DNA from: Nostoc sp. FACHB-892 | Lineage (GTDB): Bacteria > Cyanobacteriota > Cyanobacteriia > Cyanobacteriales > Nostocaceae | Length of the DNA stretch: 64,000 nt | Direction: 5' to 3' | Assembly (NCBI RefSeq): GCF_014698795.1 | Contig: NZ_JACJTR010000008.1 | Location: forward strand, 124,001 to 188,000 | In this document: one piece after another, positions 35,808 through 45,319 of the stretch | How the letters are laid out: each line of letters opens with the position of its first letter | Position numbering within the stretch: the first letter of the stretch is position 1 | Program-made: the position numbers and the translations under genes | The notes under the pieces: model-generated | Database searches by the model: none | What the model was told of the DNA's origin: nothing | The model's input: the letters and a program-made list of their open reading frames with translations, nothing else

Positions 35808-38698
35808 TCGGGTCTTAAATCGTTAGATAATTCCACAATACCCCTAGAGCCATCAATCCTTACCCGTTGACCATCTTGCAGGAGCCATGTAGCGCCTTTA
35901 ACATCCATCACTGCGGGAATCCCATATTCACGAGCCACGATCGCACCGTGAGAAAGCCGTCCACCAACTTCGGCAATTAAGCCTCCAGCCCTTAATAATA
36001 AAGGGGCCCAGCCGGAATCTGTGTAAGGTACTACCAAAATCGTATCTCGATCAATGTCTGGCACATCTTGTAAATTTCGCAACACCTTCACCCTGCCTTC
36101 AGCTTGCCCGTGGCTGGCCCCAATACCTTGTAAGAATTGGTCAGAGTAGAGGGCAGAGGGAGCTAATGGGTGAGGGGGTGCATTGCCGTACACTAAAAGA
36201 GGTATTTGAATGAACTCGCTATCTTGGACAAATTGCGATCGCCTTGATTCCACTAACTCATCCAACTGCTCAATTAACTTGGAATCCCCATCCACAATTA
36301 AACGCCGCACTTCATCAAACTCTAGAAAAAAGATATCTCCCGTTTTCTGAAGTAAGCCGGACTTTAACCAAATTTTCTCTAAAGCTACAAAACTCCAACG
36401 CAATTCAGCCAAAAGCCGGGAATAAACTTCGGTAACTCGTCCTTTAATATCCACACGCCGTTGCACAAATCCACGTTTGCGCTTACCCGCAAAAATGCTA
36501 TTAATCGCGTCTTTAGCGCCTGATTGTGGTTCGTTACCCTGCATTAACTGCACAAACATTTGCTTAATCATCTGGGGATTTTCCCGCCAAGTGGGAACGG
36601 AAATATCAGTTCCCACTTCACTTAAATAGCCGTAATCCTGAAGCAACTCGTCAAATTCTTGCAGGATCTTTTCTCCCTCTGGGGTTTGCTTTAATTGCTC
36701 AAATACTTGCTGTGGCTCAAACTCAAGCAATACTTGCTTGGCATCTGTTGCTATTGCACTTAGCGATCGCAATGCCGCTACCTCTGGAGTAACGCTATTA
36801 TCAATTTGCCCATCCTTCACCCGAAAAATCGCCTGCCGCAGGGCAGCACTTAAGGGAGCTAAAATGCTGTAATACGTTCCTCGATGCAGCAACTCTAGAA
36901 TCGAGTCAATTCTTGCCAACAGCTTGGCTGGTTCCAAATTCTCTACATTTTCCTGCGCCAATTCCGACAAAGCAGGAATGAAGCGTTTGTGATAATCTTC
37001 CTTGAAGTCCTTTTCTAAACTTAATTCCCGCCTTAGCAACTTTCCTAGTCCTGGCAAGTTCTCCCAAGTTGACTGCAAGGATGGTTTACTTAATTTAGCT
37101 CCTCTGGTTAAAAATTCCAGACTTTCCGGCGGCAATCCCATCCGGATAAAGATGCTCCCTAAGAGAGATGCATTAAAGTAAGCTCTGGAATAATGCAGAG
37201 TTGCTGTTTCATTAAAATCTAACCCCAAGGCGCGATCGCCCAAAACTAGAGTAAAAAATTCTCCCCAAACTCCACAAGTTAATGGACGATTAATTGACCA
37301 TGTTAAGGGGTGAATTACTCCGGGGATCACTTCGGCGGCGATTTTGCGTGTCCAGATGGGCAGTAGAGTAGTGATCGGTCGAGATTGCAACACCCACAGA
37401 GTTTGACCGTCATAACTCCATTCAATATCTTGAGGAGTGCCATGATAACGTTTTTCGAGTTGATAGGCTAAGTATGCAACTTGCTTAATTAATGCTTGTG
37501 GGATTCGTCCTTGACCCTCTAATTGCACAGAGGAAGAATTTTCTGTTTCAATGACAAAAGCGCGATATTGTTCTGGTGTAACTTTTCCCGAAACGACTTG
37601 TGTCGGGCTGCCTGGAAGGGCTTCAATAATGATTGCATCACCTTGCTGAGTAATGGGATCGCGGCTGAAAGCAACGCCAGAATATACACTTTGGACTTGT
37701 TGTTGAATCAACACAGCCATTGCAGTATCATTTAAGCCGCGATCGCGCCGATATTGCACGGCAGATGGATGATTGTAGGAAGCTTGAACTTGGGCGATCG
37801 CTGATTGCAATGCCTCTGGGCTGGTAACATTTAAAACTGTTTCATACTGCCCAGCAGCCGAAGCCTGTTCTGAGTCTTCTCCAATGGCAGAAGAACGCAC
37901 CACTAAGGGAGATAATTGTGATGGTTGGAGAAATTCTGTCAACCCTTTAGGATCATCGATTGGGGCAAGTACCCACCCCTTCGGCACTGGATAACCCCAG
38001 CGCTTAATTTGAGATAATGTAGCCGCCTTTTCTCCGACAATTGCAGCATCCAACTCTTCATCTAAAGAAACCATCGCGCAATCGCCACGTAAAAATTCCA
38101 ACATCGCAAGAGATTCTGTTTGTGCCTCTTGGGCTGGCAGATTCATATCATCTGGAATTTTTGCATAAATCCAGGCCATTAAACCAGCCAAGACCACAGC
38201 AGCAAAGATTCTGGGGTAATCGCTAATATGCAAAACTATCACAAACAAAGGAAAGAGAAGCAAAACCCCAAATTTAACTATTTGTCTCGATTGCAGAATT
38301 GTAAAGCTAATACCTGCAAAGAAAGATACAAATACTGCCACTAATGGGTCATGTACCACAAATCCCCAGACGACATTTGTCGTACCTGCCCCTTTGCCTA
38401 TCGAGTATCTACCTATTACCAAAGCGATGAGGGCAATCAATTCCCAAAACGATCCCTCTGGGAAGAAAAGGCGGGTGAGTAAGACTGCTGCGATTCCTTT
38501 AAAAGCTTCTGACAAGACTGCCAGAATTCCTACAAACTTACCGCCATGATAAAAAGCAGCTGATACACTAATGTTTTTTGTACCAACTTGTGATAATTGC
38601 TTACGCGTCAGCGCGTAAGTTATCCATGCAATCAGGGGTAATCCGCCCAAGAGGGGGCAGGCAATTAAAATAACTAAGACACCCCAAGGTTCAAACAT
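35804..38698 (-). CDS. PlsY-like membrane domain fused to PEP synthase/PEP-utilising enzyme
   Basis: A 964-residue protein. Residues ~1-185 have about five membrane helices and resemble the glycerol-3-phosphate acyltransferase PlsY (GTKNISVSAAFYHGGKFVGI, IGKGAGTTNVVWG), though key glycine-rich loops are altered. Then comes a PPDK/PEP-synthase ATP-grasp domain (GEKAATLSQIKRWGYPVPKG, VVRSSAIGEDSEQASAAGQY, DIEWSYDGQTLWVLQSRP), a long helical middle and a phosphohistidine domain with catalytic His in GGRLSHGAIVARE. The pyruvate-binding barrel of PEP synthase is absent, as in the rifampin-phosphotransferase-like group. Substrate unknown. Confidence 0.8.
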   Translation of the reverse strand: MFEPWGVLVILIACPLLGGLPLIAWITYALTRKQLSQVGTKNISVSAAFYHGGKFVGILAVLSEAFKGIAAVLLTRLFFPEGSFWELIALIALVIGRYSIGKGAGTTNVVWGFVVHDPLVAVFVSFFAGISFTILQSRQIVKFGVLLLFPLFVIVLHISDYPRIFAAVVLAGLMAWIYAKIPDDMNLPAQEAQTESLAMLEFLRGDCAMVSLDEELDAAIVGEKAATLSQIKRWGYPVPKGWVLAPIDDPKGLTEFLQPSQLSPLVVRSSAIGEDSEQASAAGQYETVLNVTSPEALQSAIAQVQASYNHPSAVQYRRDRGLNDTAMAVLIQQQVQSVYSGVAFSRDPITQQGDAIIIEALPGSPTQVVSGKVTPEQYRAFVIETENSSSVQLEGQGRIPQALIKQVAYLAYQLEKRYHGTPQDIEWSYDGQTLWVLQSRPITTLLPIWTRKIAAEVIPGVIHPLTWSINRPLTCGVWGEFFTLVLGDRALGLDFNETATLHYSRAYFNASLLGSIFIRMGLPPESLEFLTRGAKLSKPSLQSTWENLPGLGKLLRRELSLEKDFKEDYHKRFIPALSELAQENVENLEPAKLLARIDSILELLHRGTYYSILAPLSAALRQAIFRVKDGQIDNSVTPEVAALRSLSAIATDAKQVLLEFEPQQVFEQLKQTPEGEKILQEFDELLQDYGYLSEVGTDISVPTWRENPQMIKQMFVQLMQGNEPQSGAKDAINSIFAGKRKRGFVQRRVDIKGRVTEVYSRLLAELRWSFVALEKIWLKSGLLQKTGDIFFLEFDEVRRLIVDGDSKLIEQLDELVESRRSQFVQDSEFIQIPLLVYGNAPPHPLAPSALYSDQFLQGIGASHGQAEGRVKVLRNLQDVPDIDRDTILVVPYTDSGWAPLLLRAGGLIAEVGGRLSHGAIVAREYGIPAVMDVKGATWLLQDGQRVRIDGSRGIVELSNDLRPE

Positions 38699-38874
38699 TC
38701 TGGATTTTGGATTTTAGATTTAAATTTTCCATCTAAAACCTCAAATCTAAAATCTAAAGTTTTTCTGAAATTTTTGATGGTTATAAAGGCGTTTTTATTT
38801 ACTAGTTCCTGAATGGACACTTGGCTAAGACGGAAACCGTTTAAGACAAGTGCCCTTCTAGGTTACTAATGGTT

Positions 38875-39015
38875 TTAGTTTAGCGCATAGGCAGCTTGCA
38901 GCGCCCAAATTATCAGAGCAGCGATCGATCCCAGAAGCAACACGGTAGAGATAGTGACTACTTTTGGGGAATCTGCACCCTCAAATTTCATAATTCCGCG
39001 ATTTAAGTCGGACAT
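38875..39015 (-). CDS. 46-residue single-helix membrane protein, NdhP-like candidate
   Basis: Minus-strand ATG at 39015 with AGAGGA about 10 nt before it. The product starts MSDLNRGIMKFEGADSPKVV and then has one membrane helix (residues ~20-44). The layout, a short conserved head with FEGADSPKVVTIS and a single helix, recalls the small NDH-1 subunit NdhP of cyanobacterial photosynthetic complex I. That name is from memory and not certain; a photosystem small subunit is the alternative. The gene stands alone between the PEP synthase fusion and gatA. Confidence 0.6.
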   Translation of the reverse strand: MSDLNRGIMKFEGADSPKVVTISTVLLLGSIAALIIWALQAAYALN

Positions 39016-39337
39016 AGCTTTGTAATCCTCTGTTGTTGGAGCATGAAACATTTGTCCGTTTTGATTGTAGTCCTTCTATTTACGGATAATGTTAAATTCC
39101 TCCTATTATTTTGTTTCCGCTTCGCAATTTTTCCATCACCACAATTGCTTAGTTCTTTGGAGGTATTAGTTGTATTTATACAAATGTGGGAGTGGGGAGT
39201 CGGGGCAGCGAGCAGGGGAGGCAGGGGGAGCAGGGGAGGACAAGGGGACAAAGAGAATAACCGATGCCCAATGCCCAATTCCCAATCTCATCCAATATGT
39301 ACTAAAATCAATGACTTGAGTCACAAAGAGAGCAATC

Positions 39338-40798
39338 ATGGCATCCATCCGCGAGTTGCACCAACAGCTGGTTAAGAAAGAACGTTCTGCCGTTGAAATT
39401 ACCCAAGAAGCTTTAGACCGCATTCAAGCGTTAGAGCCGAAATTGCACAGCTTTTTATGTGTGACTACAGAACGGGCATTAGAGCAGGCAGGTGCTGTAG
39501 ATGCCAAAATTGCTGCCGGAGAAGAAATTGGGCTGCTAGCAGGCATTCCTGTTGGGATCAAGGACAATATGTGTACCAAGGGAATCCCTACCACCTGTGC
39601 TTCCCGGATTTTGGAAAATTTCGTGCCGCCTTATGAATCAACGGCGACGCAAAAACTGGCAGATGCTGGCGCGGTAATGGTAGGCAAAACCAACTTAGAT
39701 GAGTTTGCGATGGGTAGTTCCACAGAAAACTCTGCCTACCAAGTCACGGCTAATCCTTGGGATTTGTCACGAGTTCCAGGTGGTTCTTCTGGGGGTTCTG
39801 CTGCGGCGGTGGCGGCTCAAGAATGTGTAGTTGCTCTTGGTTCTGATACTGGCGGTTCGATTCGGCAACCGGCATCTTTTTGCGGTGTGGTGGGAATGAA
39901 ACCGACTTATGGCTTGGTTTCCCGTTATGGTTTGGTAGCTTACGCTTCATCTTTGGATCAAATTGGCCCATTTGGAAACACAGTAGAAGATGCGGCAATA
40001 TTATTAAGTGCGATCGCAGGTTACGATCCCAAAGATTCCACCAGTCTCAAAGTTGGCATTCCCAACTACGCCGCCAGCTTAAAACCAGATTTCAAACCCA
40101 GAGGTCAGCTAAGAATTGGCATCATCAAAGAAACTTTTGGTGAAGGTCTAGACTCTGTAGTGGAACAAGCTGTTACCAAAGCAGTAGACCAACTACAAAG
40201 TTTGGGAGCAGAGATTCATATAATTTCCTGTCCCACCTTTCGTTATGGCTTACCCACCTACTACATCATCGCCCCATCAGAAGCGTCAGCAAACCTAGCT
40301 CGTTACGATGGCGTTAAATACGGTTACCGCGCTCCTGATACCGATAATCTGTTATCGATGTACACTCGCACCCGTGCCACTGGTTTTGGTACAGAAGTCA
40401 AACGCCGGATTATGATCGGTACTTACGCACTTTCGGCTGGCTATTACGATGCTTATTACCTGAAAGCGCAAAAAGTCCGCACCTTAATTAAGCAAGACTT
40501 TGAAAAGGCTTTTGGCGCAGTTGATGTGTTAGTTTGTCCCACATCCCCCACTACAGCATTCAAAGCAGGGGAAAAGACTACTGACCCCTTGAGTATGTAT
40601 TTAACTGACTTGATGACTATCCCTGTGAATCTTGCTGGTTTACCCAGTTTAAGTTTGCCATGCGGTTTTGATGATCAGGGGCTACCGATAGGATTACAGC
40701 TAATTGGCAATGTGCTACGAGAAGACCTACTGTTTCAAGTAGCTTACGCTTATGAGCAATCCACTACTTGGCATCTGCGTAAACCGCAAATATCTTGA
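39338..40798 (+). CDS. gatA: Asp-tRNA(Asn)/Glu-tRNA(Gln) amidotransferase subunit A
   Basis: GatA releases ammonia from glutamine for the amidation of Glu-tRNA(Gln), needed because cyanobacteria lack a direct glutaminyl route. The 486-residue amidase has its Ser-Ser-Lys triad in GIPVGIKDN (Lys), [14 protein letters not shown] (Ser) and [12 protein letters not shown] (Ser). The C-terminal region is typical ([18 protein letters not shown]). gatB and gatC are elsewhere. The preceding 39180-39260 is a G-rich low-complexity repeat (GGGGAGGCAGGGGGAGCAGG), with a similar tract after the gene (40800-40920). Confidence 0.96.
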   Translation: MASIRELHQQLVKKERSAVEITQEALDRIQALEPKLHSFLCVTTERALEQAGAVDAKIAAGEEIGLLAGIPVGIKDNMCTKGIPTTCASRILENFVPPYESTATQKLADAGAVMVGKTNLDEFAMGSSTENSAYQVTANPWDLSRVPGGSSGGSAAAVAAQECVVALGSDTGGSIRQPASFCGVVGMKPTYGLVSRYGLVAYASSLDQIGPFGNTVEDAAILLSAIAGYDPKDSTSLKVGIPNYAASLKPDFKPRGQLRIGIIKETFGEGLDSVVEQAVTKAVDQLQSLGAEIHIISCPTFRYGLPTYYIIAPSEASANLARYDGVKYGYRAPDTDNLLSMYTRTRATGFGTEVKRRIMIGTYALSAGYYDAYYLKAQKVRTLIKQDFEKAFGAVDVLVCPTSPTTAFKAGEKTTDPLSMYLTDLMTIPVNLAGLPSLSLPCGFDDQGLPIGLQLIGNVLREDLLFQVAYAYEQSTTWHLRKPQIS

Positions 40799-40922
40799 AA
40801 TTGGGAATTAGGAATTGGGCAAGAGGACAAAGGGACAAGGAGAATTGGAGACAAAGGGAAACACTTGTTTCAAGTTCTCACGCCTTGTCCCCTTGTCTCC
40901 CCTGCTCCCTCATCTCCCCCAC

Positions 40923-41381
40923 TCACTGATTAATTACCATTGACTGTTGACCATTGACTTTTGGAGTCAGAGATTCAGATGTAATTTGTGGTGGATTAAG
41001 TATATATAAAAGACCCGTAGATGCAGCTACTAATAATAGAATATAGGTGAGGACAAGAGGTATGTATGTATTTGATTTGTTGTCTGAATTATTATGATCA
41101 TTATTGGAGTCTTGGCGGACTACATTGCTTATAAGAGTATGTGATAAAGCATTTCCATCCAGCCCTAAAACATCTCCATAGCGACGGATGAATCCTTGAA
41201 TAAAAATAGGCTCAGGCAATTCTTCAAATCGTTGTTCTTCTAAAGCTTGCAAAACACCTGCTCGAATGAGCGTTTGAGCGGCTATTTCTTCTATGCATAT
41301 AGATTTTTCTTGTCTTACCTGTCGCAATTGTGTGGTTATTTCTTTTAGCTGCTCTACTTGAGCTTGGTTTAAGAGCGTCAC
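40923..41381 (-). CDS. RodZ-like helix-turn-helix membrane protein
   Basis: A 152-residue protein. Residues ~10-85 form the RodZ-type HTH_25 domain (ITTQLRQVRQEKSICIEEIAAQT, PIFIQGFIRRYGDVLGLD). A single membrane helix is at ~106-128 (PLVLTYILLLVAASTGLLYI), followed by a short tail. Compared with RodZ the periplasmic beta domain is missing. RodZ ties MreB filaments to the membrane and shapes the cell; this short form may have a related or regulatory role. Confidence 0.8.
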   Translation of the reverse strand: MTLLNQAQVEQLKEITTQLRQVRQEKSICIEEIAAQTLIRAGVLQALEEQRFEELPEPIFIQGFIRRYGDVLGLDGNALSHTLISNVVRQDSNNDHNNSDNKSNTYIPLVLTYILLLVAASTGLLYILNPPQITSESLTPKVNGQQSMVINQ

Positions 41382-41580
41382 TGTCTTCTCCTGTATAGGC
41401 TAATTCTCTATTCATATAGTGAGAAAGCTTAAATATGCATACGTATTATTACTGAATAATTGATTTTAAGGTAAAATCTTTTGAGAATGCTTGAAATCTA
41501 GATATAAAAATGCTACAGCTATCTAACTAAGTAATTTCCTTGTAAATATAAACACTTTATATTCTCTAAAAAGTTAGGGC

Positions 41581-42459
41581 ATGAAATTTAATAAACTGCA
41601 ATTTATAATACAAGTATTTTCCCAACTGCTATTCTGGGGTGGAATCATTGCAGTGTTGGCGTACTCTGCCATCTGTCTATTTCTTTTTATTGGGCAACCT
41701 CGGTTCATTTTTTTTCCCTCTGCTGTCATTGAAAAGACCCCAGAGTTTTTTAATCTACCTTACAAAGAGGTTTGGTTACCTGTACCAGTTAAAGCAGGCA
41801 AGGTGGAACACATTCATGGTTGGTGGATAGAAGCCAAGCAACCCAATGCTAAGGTGTTGCTATACTTACACGGAAACGGTATCAATATTGGCGCAAATAT
41901 AGCTCATGCTAATCGGTTTCATCAGCTAGGGTTTTCGGTATTGCTGATTGATTATCGGGGTTATGGTCGCAGTGAGGGGATGTTTCCCAACGAAAAGCGT
42001 GTTTATGAAGATGCATTCACAGCTTGGAATTACTTAGTGCAGCAACAAGAGATTCCACCTAGCCAAATTTTTCTTTATGGACATTCTCTTGGGGGTGCAG
42101 TAGCCATCGACTTAGCAGTGAAACAGCCACAAGCCGCCGGTTTAATCGTGGAAAGCTCTTTTACATCTATCCGCGATCTAATAACTTATCGAAACGTGTT
42201 TTGGATGTTTCCTGTGGATTTAATCTTGACACAGCGCTTTAATTCCATTGAAAAATTGCCAAAGTTAAAAATGCCAGTTTTATTCATTCATGGTGCTGCT
42301 GATTCGACTGTACCTTCTTTCATGAGCCAAAAATTATATGCCGTTGCTCCCGAACCAAAGCAACTATTGTTGGTTCCAGGAGCAGATCATAATGACACAG
42401 CAGTAATTGCCGGTTTGCAATATTTGCAATGGGTAGAGTCTTTTTTTGAAAAAGTGTGA
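41581..42459 (+). CDS. Membrane-anchored alpha/beta hydrolase
   Basis: A 292-residue serine hydrolase with one N-terminal membrane helix (~20-40). The nucleophile elbow is GHSLGGAVA, the oxyanion region LYLHGNGINIG, a likely Asp in GAADSTVP and the His in GADHNDTAV. It belongs with the BEM46/ABHD13-type proteins (RFIFFPSAVIEKTPEFF). Natural substrate unknown, probably an ester or thioester at the membrane. Confidence 0.85.
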   Translation: MKFNKLQFIIQVFSQLLFWGGIIAVLAYSAICLFLFIGQPRFIFFPSAVIEKTPEFFNLPYKEVWLPVPVKAGKVEHIHGWWIEAKQPNAKVLLYLHGNGINIGANIAHANRFHQLGFSVLLIDYRGYGRSEGMFPNEKRVYEDAFTAWNYLVQQQEIPPSQIFLYGHSLGGAVAIDLAVKQPQAAGLIVESSFTSIRDLITYRNVFWMFPVDLILTQRFNSIEKLPKLKMPVLFIHGAADSTVPSFMSQKLYAVAPEPKQLLLVPGADHNDTAVIAGLQYLQWVESFFEKV

Positions 42460-42697
42460 TCTAGTAGCTATTCCCTTTGGGTGCGGCTATTGTCATAATA
42501 CGTATCTTCATAATGAGTAATATTAAAGACTTATTGCAGATATTTATGGAAATAATCATTAGACTTGTCGCTAAATTCTGCAAAAAAAATTACAGATTCA
42601 TCACCGAAATGAAATATGCTGTAACTATTCAAGCAAACTTGATTATAAGTTTTAGGATTAAATTAGAAGATTTCTAAATACATTTTATTAGTTACAT

Positions 42698-43579
42698 ATG
42701 TTTCAACGAGTTTTGATTTGCACAGACTTTTCCGACGGTTTGCATCGTCTAAGACATCTTGTTTCTAGTCTTGCGCTTACGGGGATGAAGCAAATAGTTT
42801 TTTTGCACGCTGTTCCATTATCGGAAAGAGGCATTATTCCACAAGTCGATAGTGAAAAAATAGAACAAGCTCAAACTCGATTCGCAGAAGCTGTTGGCGA
42901 AAGCCCCACTGATGTAGAAGTAAAAATAGAAGTTCAATCGGGAAAGCCTGTTGATACCATCCTTAATGTTGCCCAAACTTATCAGTCTCAATTGATTATC
43001 TTGGGTTCTCAAAGCCGCAGCTTATTCACGGAAAAATTGGTGGGTAGTACAATGGCTAACTTATCTCGTCGAACACCTATTCCCTTACTGGTACTGCGTC
43101 CTCAGTTAATTGGTGCTTATACTTCTGAGGAATTAATACTCCGTTGTCAGCACCTTTTCCGTTCTTTGCTAATTCCCTACAACGGTACTCAAGAGGCGGA
43201 TTATTTGGTAAAACAAGTAAAGCAATTGGCTCAACAACAATCTGGTAAATATCTACAACAATGCAAGCTTTGCTGGGTTTTAGAAGATAGTGGTCGTCGA
43301 GAAATACCAAGGAAAATCTCACCACAGCAGGCTGAACATACTCTATCTCAGATTAAAGCTGATTTGGAGGGGATAAATTTACAAGTAGAGACAGAAGTTC
43401 GGGAAGGATACTTTGTTACCGAGATTTTAGAGGCGGCTGCAATGGGTGATATTAGTGCGATCGCAATATCTTCAGGAACGATAGGTAAACTCCAAGAATG
43501 GTTGGTTTCCAGTTTTACAGCTGAATTATTGCGTTTTAGCTGGTATCCCGTACTCTTTTTTCCAAGCCAACGTGGCTAA
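42698..43579 (+). CDS. Tandem universal stress protein
   Basis: A 293-residue protein with two UspA-type domains. The first (1-140) shows ILICTDFSDGLHRL-like and the ATP-type loop GSQSRSLFTEKLVGSTMANL. The second (~145-290) is more divergent (LLIPYNGTQEADYLV, ISSGTIGKLQEWLVSSF). These proteins protect cells in stress; nucleotide binding by domain one is likely. Not linked to neighbours by overlap. Confidence 0.88.
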   Translation: MFQRVLICTDFSDGLHRLRHLVSSLALTGMKQIVFLHAVPLSERGIIPQVDSEKIEQAQTRFAEAVGESPTDVEVKIEVQSGKPVDTILNVAQTYQSQLIILGSQSRSLFTEKLVGSTMANLSRRTPIPLLVLRPQLIGAYTSEELILRCQHLFRSLLIPYNGTQEADYLVKQVKQLAQQQSGKYLQQCKLCWVLEDSGRREIPRKISPQQAEHTLSQIKADLEGINLQVETEVREGYFVTEILEAAAMGDISAIAISSGTIGKLQEWLVSSFTAELLRFSWYPVLFFPSQRG

Positions 43580-43693
43580 ACCTGTGCCACAGACTTACTA
43601 GCCGCTATCATTGTTAACCCATCCCTACCCTACTAAAAGTTGAGGCTAGGGACTGCCGCGATATGTTCAAAAATCTTCATCAAAATTCTATTC

Positions 43694-43723
43694 CGATATA
43701 TCGTGATATATTGCGATATATCG
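43694..43723. promoter_or_regulatory. Twin CGATATATCG palindromes before padR
   Basis: The perfect palindrome CGATATATCG occurs at 43694-43703 and again at 43714-43723, exactly 20 bp (two helix turns) apart, with a looser TGATATA between. They lie 33-62 bp before the PadR start. PadR dimers bind ATAT-rich palindromes, so autoregulation is likely. Confidence 0.65.
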
Positions 43724-43755
43724 TATATTAGAGAAAGTTGATTTGAGATTGATTT

Positions 43756-44382
43756 ATGTTTAGACACTTTCGGTCACGTTTTGGCGCACCTGCATGGGCA
43801 GGAGTTGACGAAGATGATTCATTGCTTGTCAGGTTTTGGTTTGGGCATGGCAAGCATCATGGTAGAGATCATGACAAACACTTTGGCAATGAAATGTTTG
43901 GTCGTGGTTGGGGAGATGAATATCGGACTCGTCGGGGTGATATTAAGTTCATCCTGCTGGAATTGTTATCCGAGCATCCTAGTCATGGTTACGACCTGAT
44001 CAAAGATGCGGAAACTCGCTATGGTGGTTTCCGTCGCCTCAGCCCTGGCTCGGTGTATCCAACACTCCAATTGCTGGAGGAAGGTGGTTATCTCAAGAGC
44101 GCACAAGAAGGTGGCAAGCGGATTTACACTATTACTGATGAGGGTAGACAATTATTGGCAGAACGTGCCCAACAGGATACTTCAGATTCTCCTTGGGATA
44201 CCTTCAAAAGCTTCGTGAAAGGTAAGCCCCAAGAGTTTATTGAGTTGCGGAATGCTGCAACCGAATTGGCTGCTGTTGTGGTGCAGGTTGCTCGTAGTGG
44301 CAATGTGGAGCGAATAAATCGGGTGCGTGAGCTTTTAGAGCAAGTTAAACGGGAAATTTACGCGATTCTTGCCCAAAAATAA
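43756..44382 (+). CDS. PadR family transcriptional regulator
   Basis: A 208-residue repressor. Residues ~65-140 make the PadR winged helix (KFILLELLSEHPSHGYDLIKD, LSPGSVYPTLQLLEEGGYL, YTITDEGRQLL). An unusual N-terminal extension is rich in His and Gly (WFGHGKHHGRDHDKHFG), which might bind a metal. The C-terminal helices fit the dimerisation region. Twin palindromes upstream suggest self-control. No adjacent efflux gene gives away a ligand. Confidence 0.88.
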   Translation: MFRHFRSRFGAPAWAGVDEDDSLLVRFWFGHGKHHGRDHDKHFGNEMFGRGWGDEYRTRRGDIKFILLELLSEHPSHGYDLIKDAETRYGGFRRLSPGSVYPTLQLLEEGGYLKSAQEGGKRIYTITDEGRQLLAERAQQDTSDSPWDTFKSFVKGKPQEFIELRNAATELAAVVVQVARSGNVERINRVRELLEQVKREIYAILAQK

Positions 44383-44414
44383 GTAGAGACAGGTTAGCAA
44401 ATTCGTGTCTCTAC
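44383..44414 (+). terminator. Terminator after padR
   Basis: GTAGAGACA pairs with TGTCTCTAC around a 14-nt loop, starting directly after the padR stop. No long T-run follows, so it may serve the convergent pair in both directions. Confidence 0.6.
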
Positions 44415-44437
44415 CTTGATGTTCTCAGATTTTGTGC

Positions 44438-45124
44438 TTATGAGTTAGAAGCGATCGCACTTAAATCTGGTTCAATGAGTGAGTTGAGCAATGTCCACAA
44501 CTGCAAATCAGTAAAATCTGGAATTGCCATAAATGCGCCGATTTCCTGTAAAACTTGGGGATCGTGGGTGGAGGCGATGCCAATAGTGCGGATATGTGCG
44601 CCCACCGCCGCCCGAATTCCGGAGGGAGAGTCTTCTAAAGCGATCGCTTCCTCTGCTGTAATCGCCAAATTATTCAGGGCGACTTGGTAGGGTGCAGGGT
44701 CAGGTTTACCTGCTACACAATCATCCGCTACAACAACTGTATGGAAAGCTTCTTTTATTCCCAAAACCTCTAGCATAAATTCTGCATTTAATCTAGGAGC
44801 ATTAGTTACTAATGCGCGTTTTAACTGATGTGTCTCTGTCCATTTTAATAGTTCGGAAAATCCACTTAGCGGTTTGAGATCCGGGGCGAGTTTGCGGAAA
44901 AGCGCCTCTTTTTCATCTGCAAATTTTTCCCCTTCTGCTATTGATAATTGTGGCAGAATATCCTTAACAATTTCTGGATTTAGCCGTCCACTAATTCGGG
45001 ATTTATAAAATGTTTCGTCAATTTCTATGCTGTAATTTAACAGCATTTCCTGCCAAGCTTGGTAGTGTATAGGATCAGTATTGACAATAGTCCCGTCTAG
45101 GTCAAAGAGAATTGCAGCTAGCAT
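44438..45124 (-). CDS. HAD-superfamily phosphatase (beta-phosphoglucomutase-like)
   Basis: A 228-residue HAD hydrolase. Motif I is FDLDGTIVNTDPIHYQAW, motif II VTNAPR, the Lys is in VAGKPDPAPY, and motif IV ALEDSPSGIRAA. A helical cap follows motif I. This subfamily dephosphorylates or isomerises sugar phosphates. It is divergent from nagB, which makes a sugar-phosphate role reasonable. Confidence 0.87.
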   Translation of the reverse strand: MLAAILFDLDGTIVNTDPIHYQAWQEMLLNYSIEIDETFYKSRISGRLNPEIVKDILPQLSIAEGEKFADEKEALFRKLAPDLKPLSGFSELLKWTETHQLKRALVTNAPRLNAEFMLEVLGIKEAFHTVVVADDCVAGKPDPAPYQVALNNLAITAEEAIALEDSPSGIRAAVGAHIRTIGIASTHDPQVLQEIGAFMAIPDFTDLQLWTLLNSLIEPDLSAIASNS

Positions 45125-45319
45125 GATTTTTGGGTAAAATGTAAATAATTGTTAACTTAATTTAAATAGTTTACATTGTTTTTTTGTCCTTATACAGCGT
45201 AAAAAGCTATAAATTAATCTGCTAAATCCTAAAATCTATACTGGATAGGGCATATAAGCGCAGACAGGTAGAGCCTCTCAAAAAACTGCCGTATAATTGA
45301 TAACCTTCAACGTAAGCAA

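Noticed and set aside
42477-42677. 66-codon frame between the hydrolase and the stress protein
   Set aside because: No ribosome site, biased Ile/Lys composition typical of AT-rich non-coding DNA, and no recognisable family.
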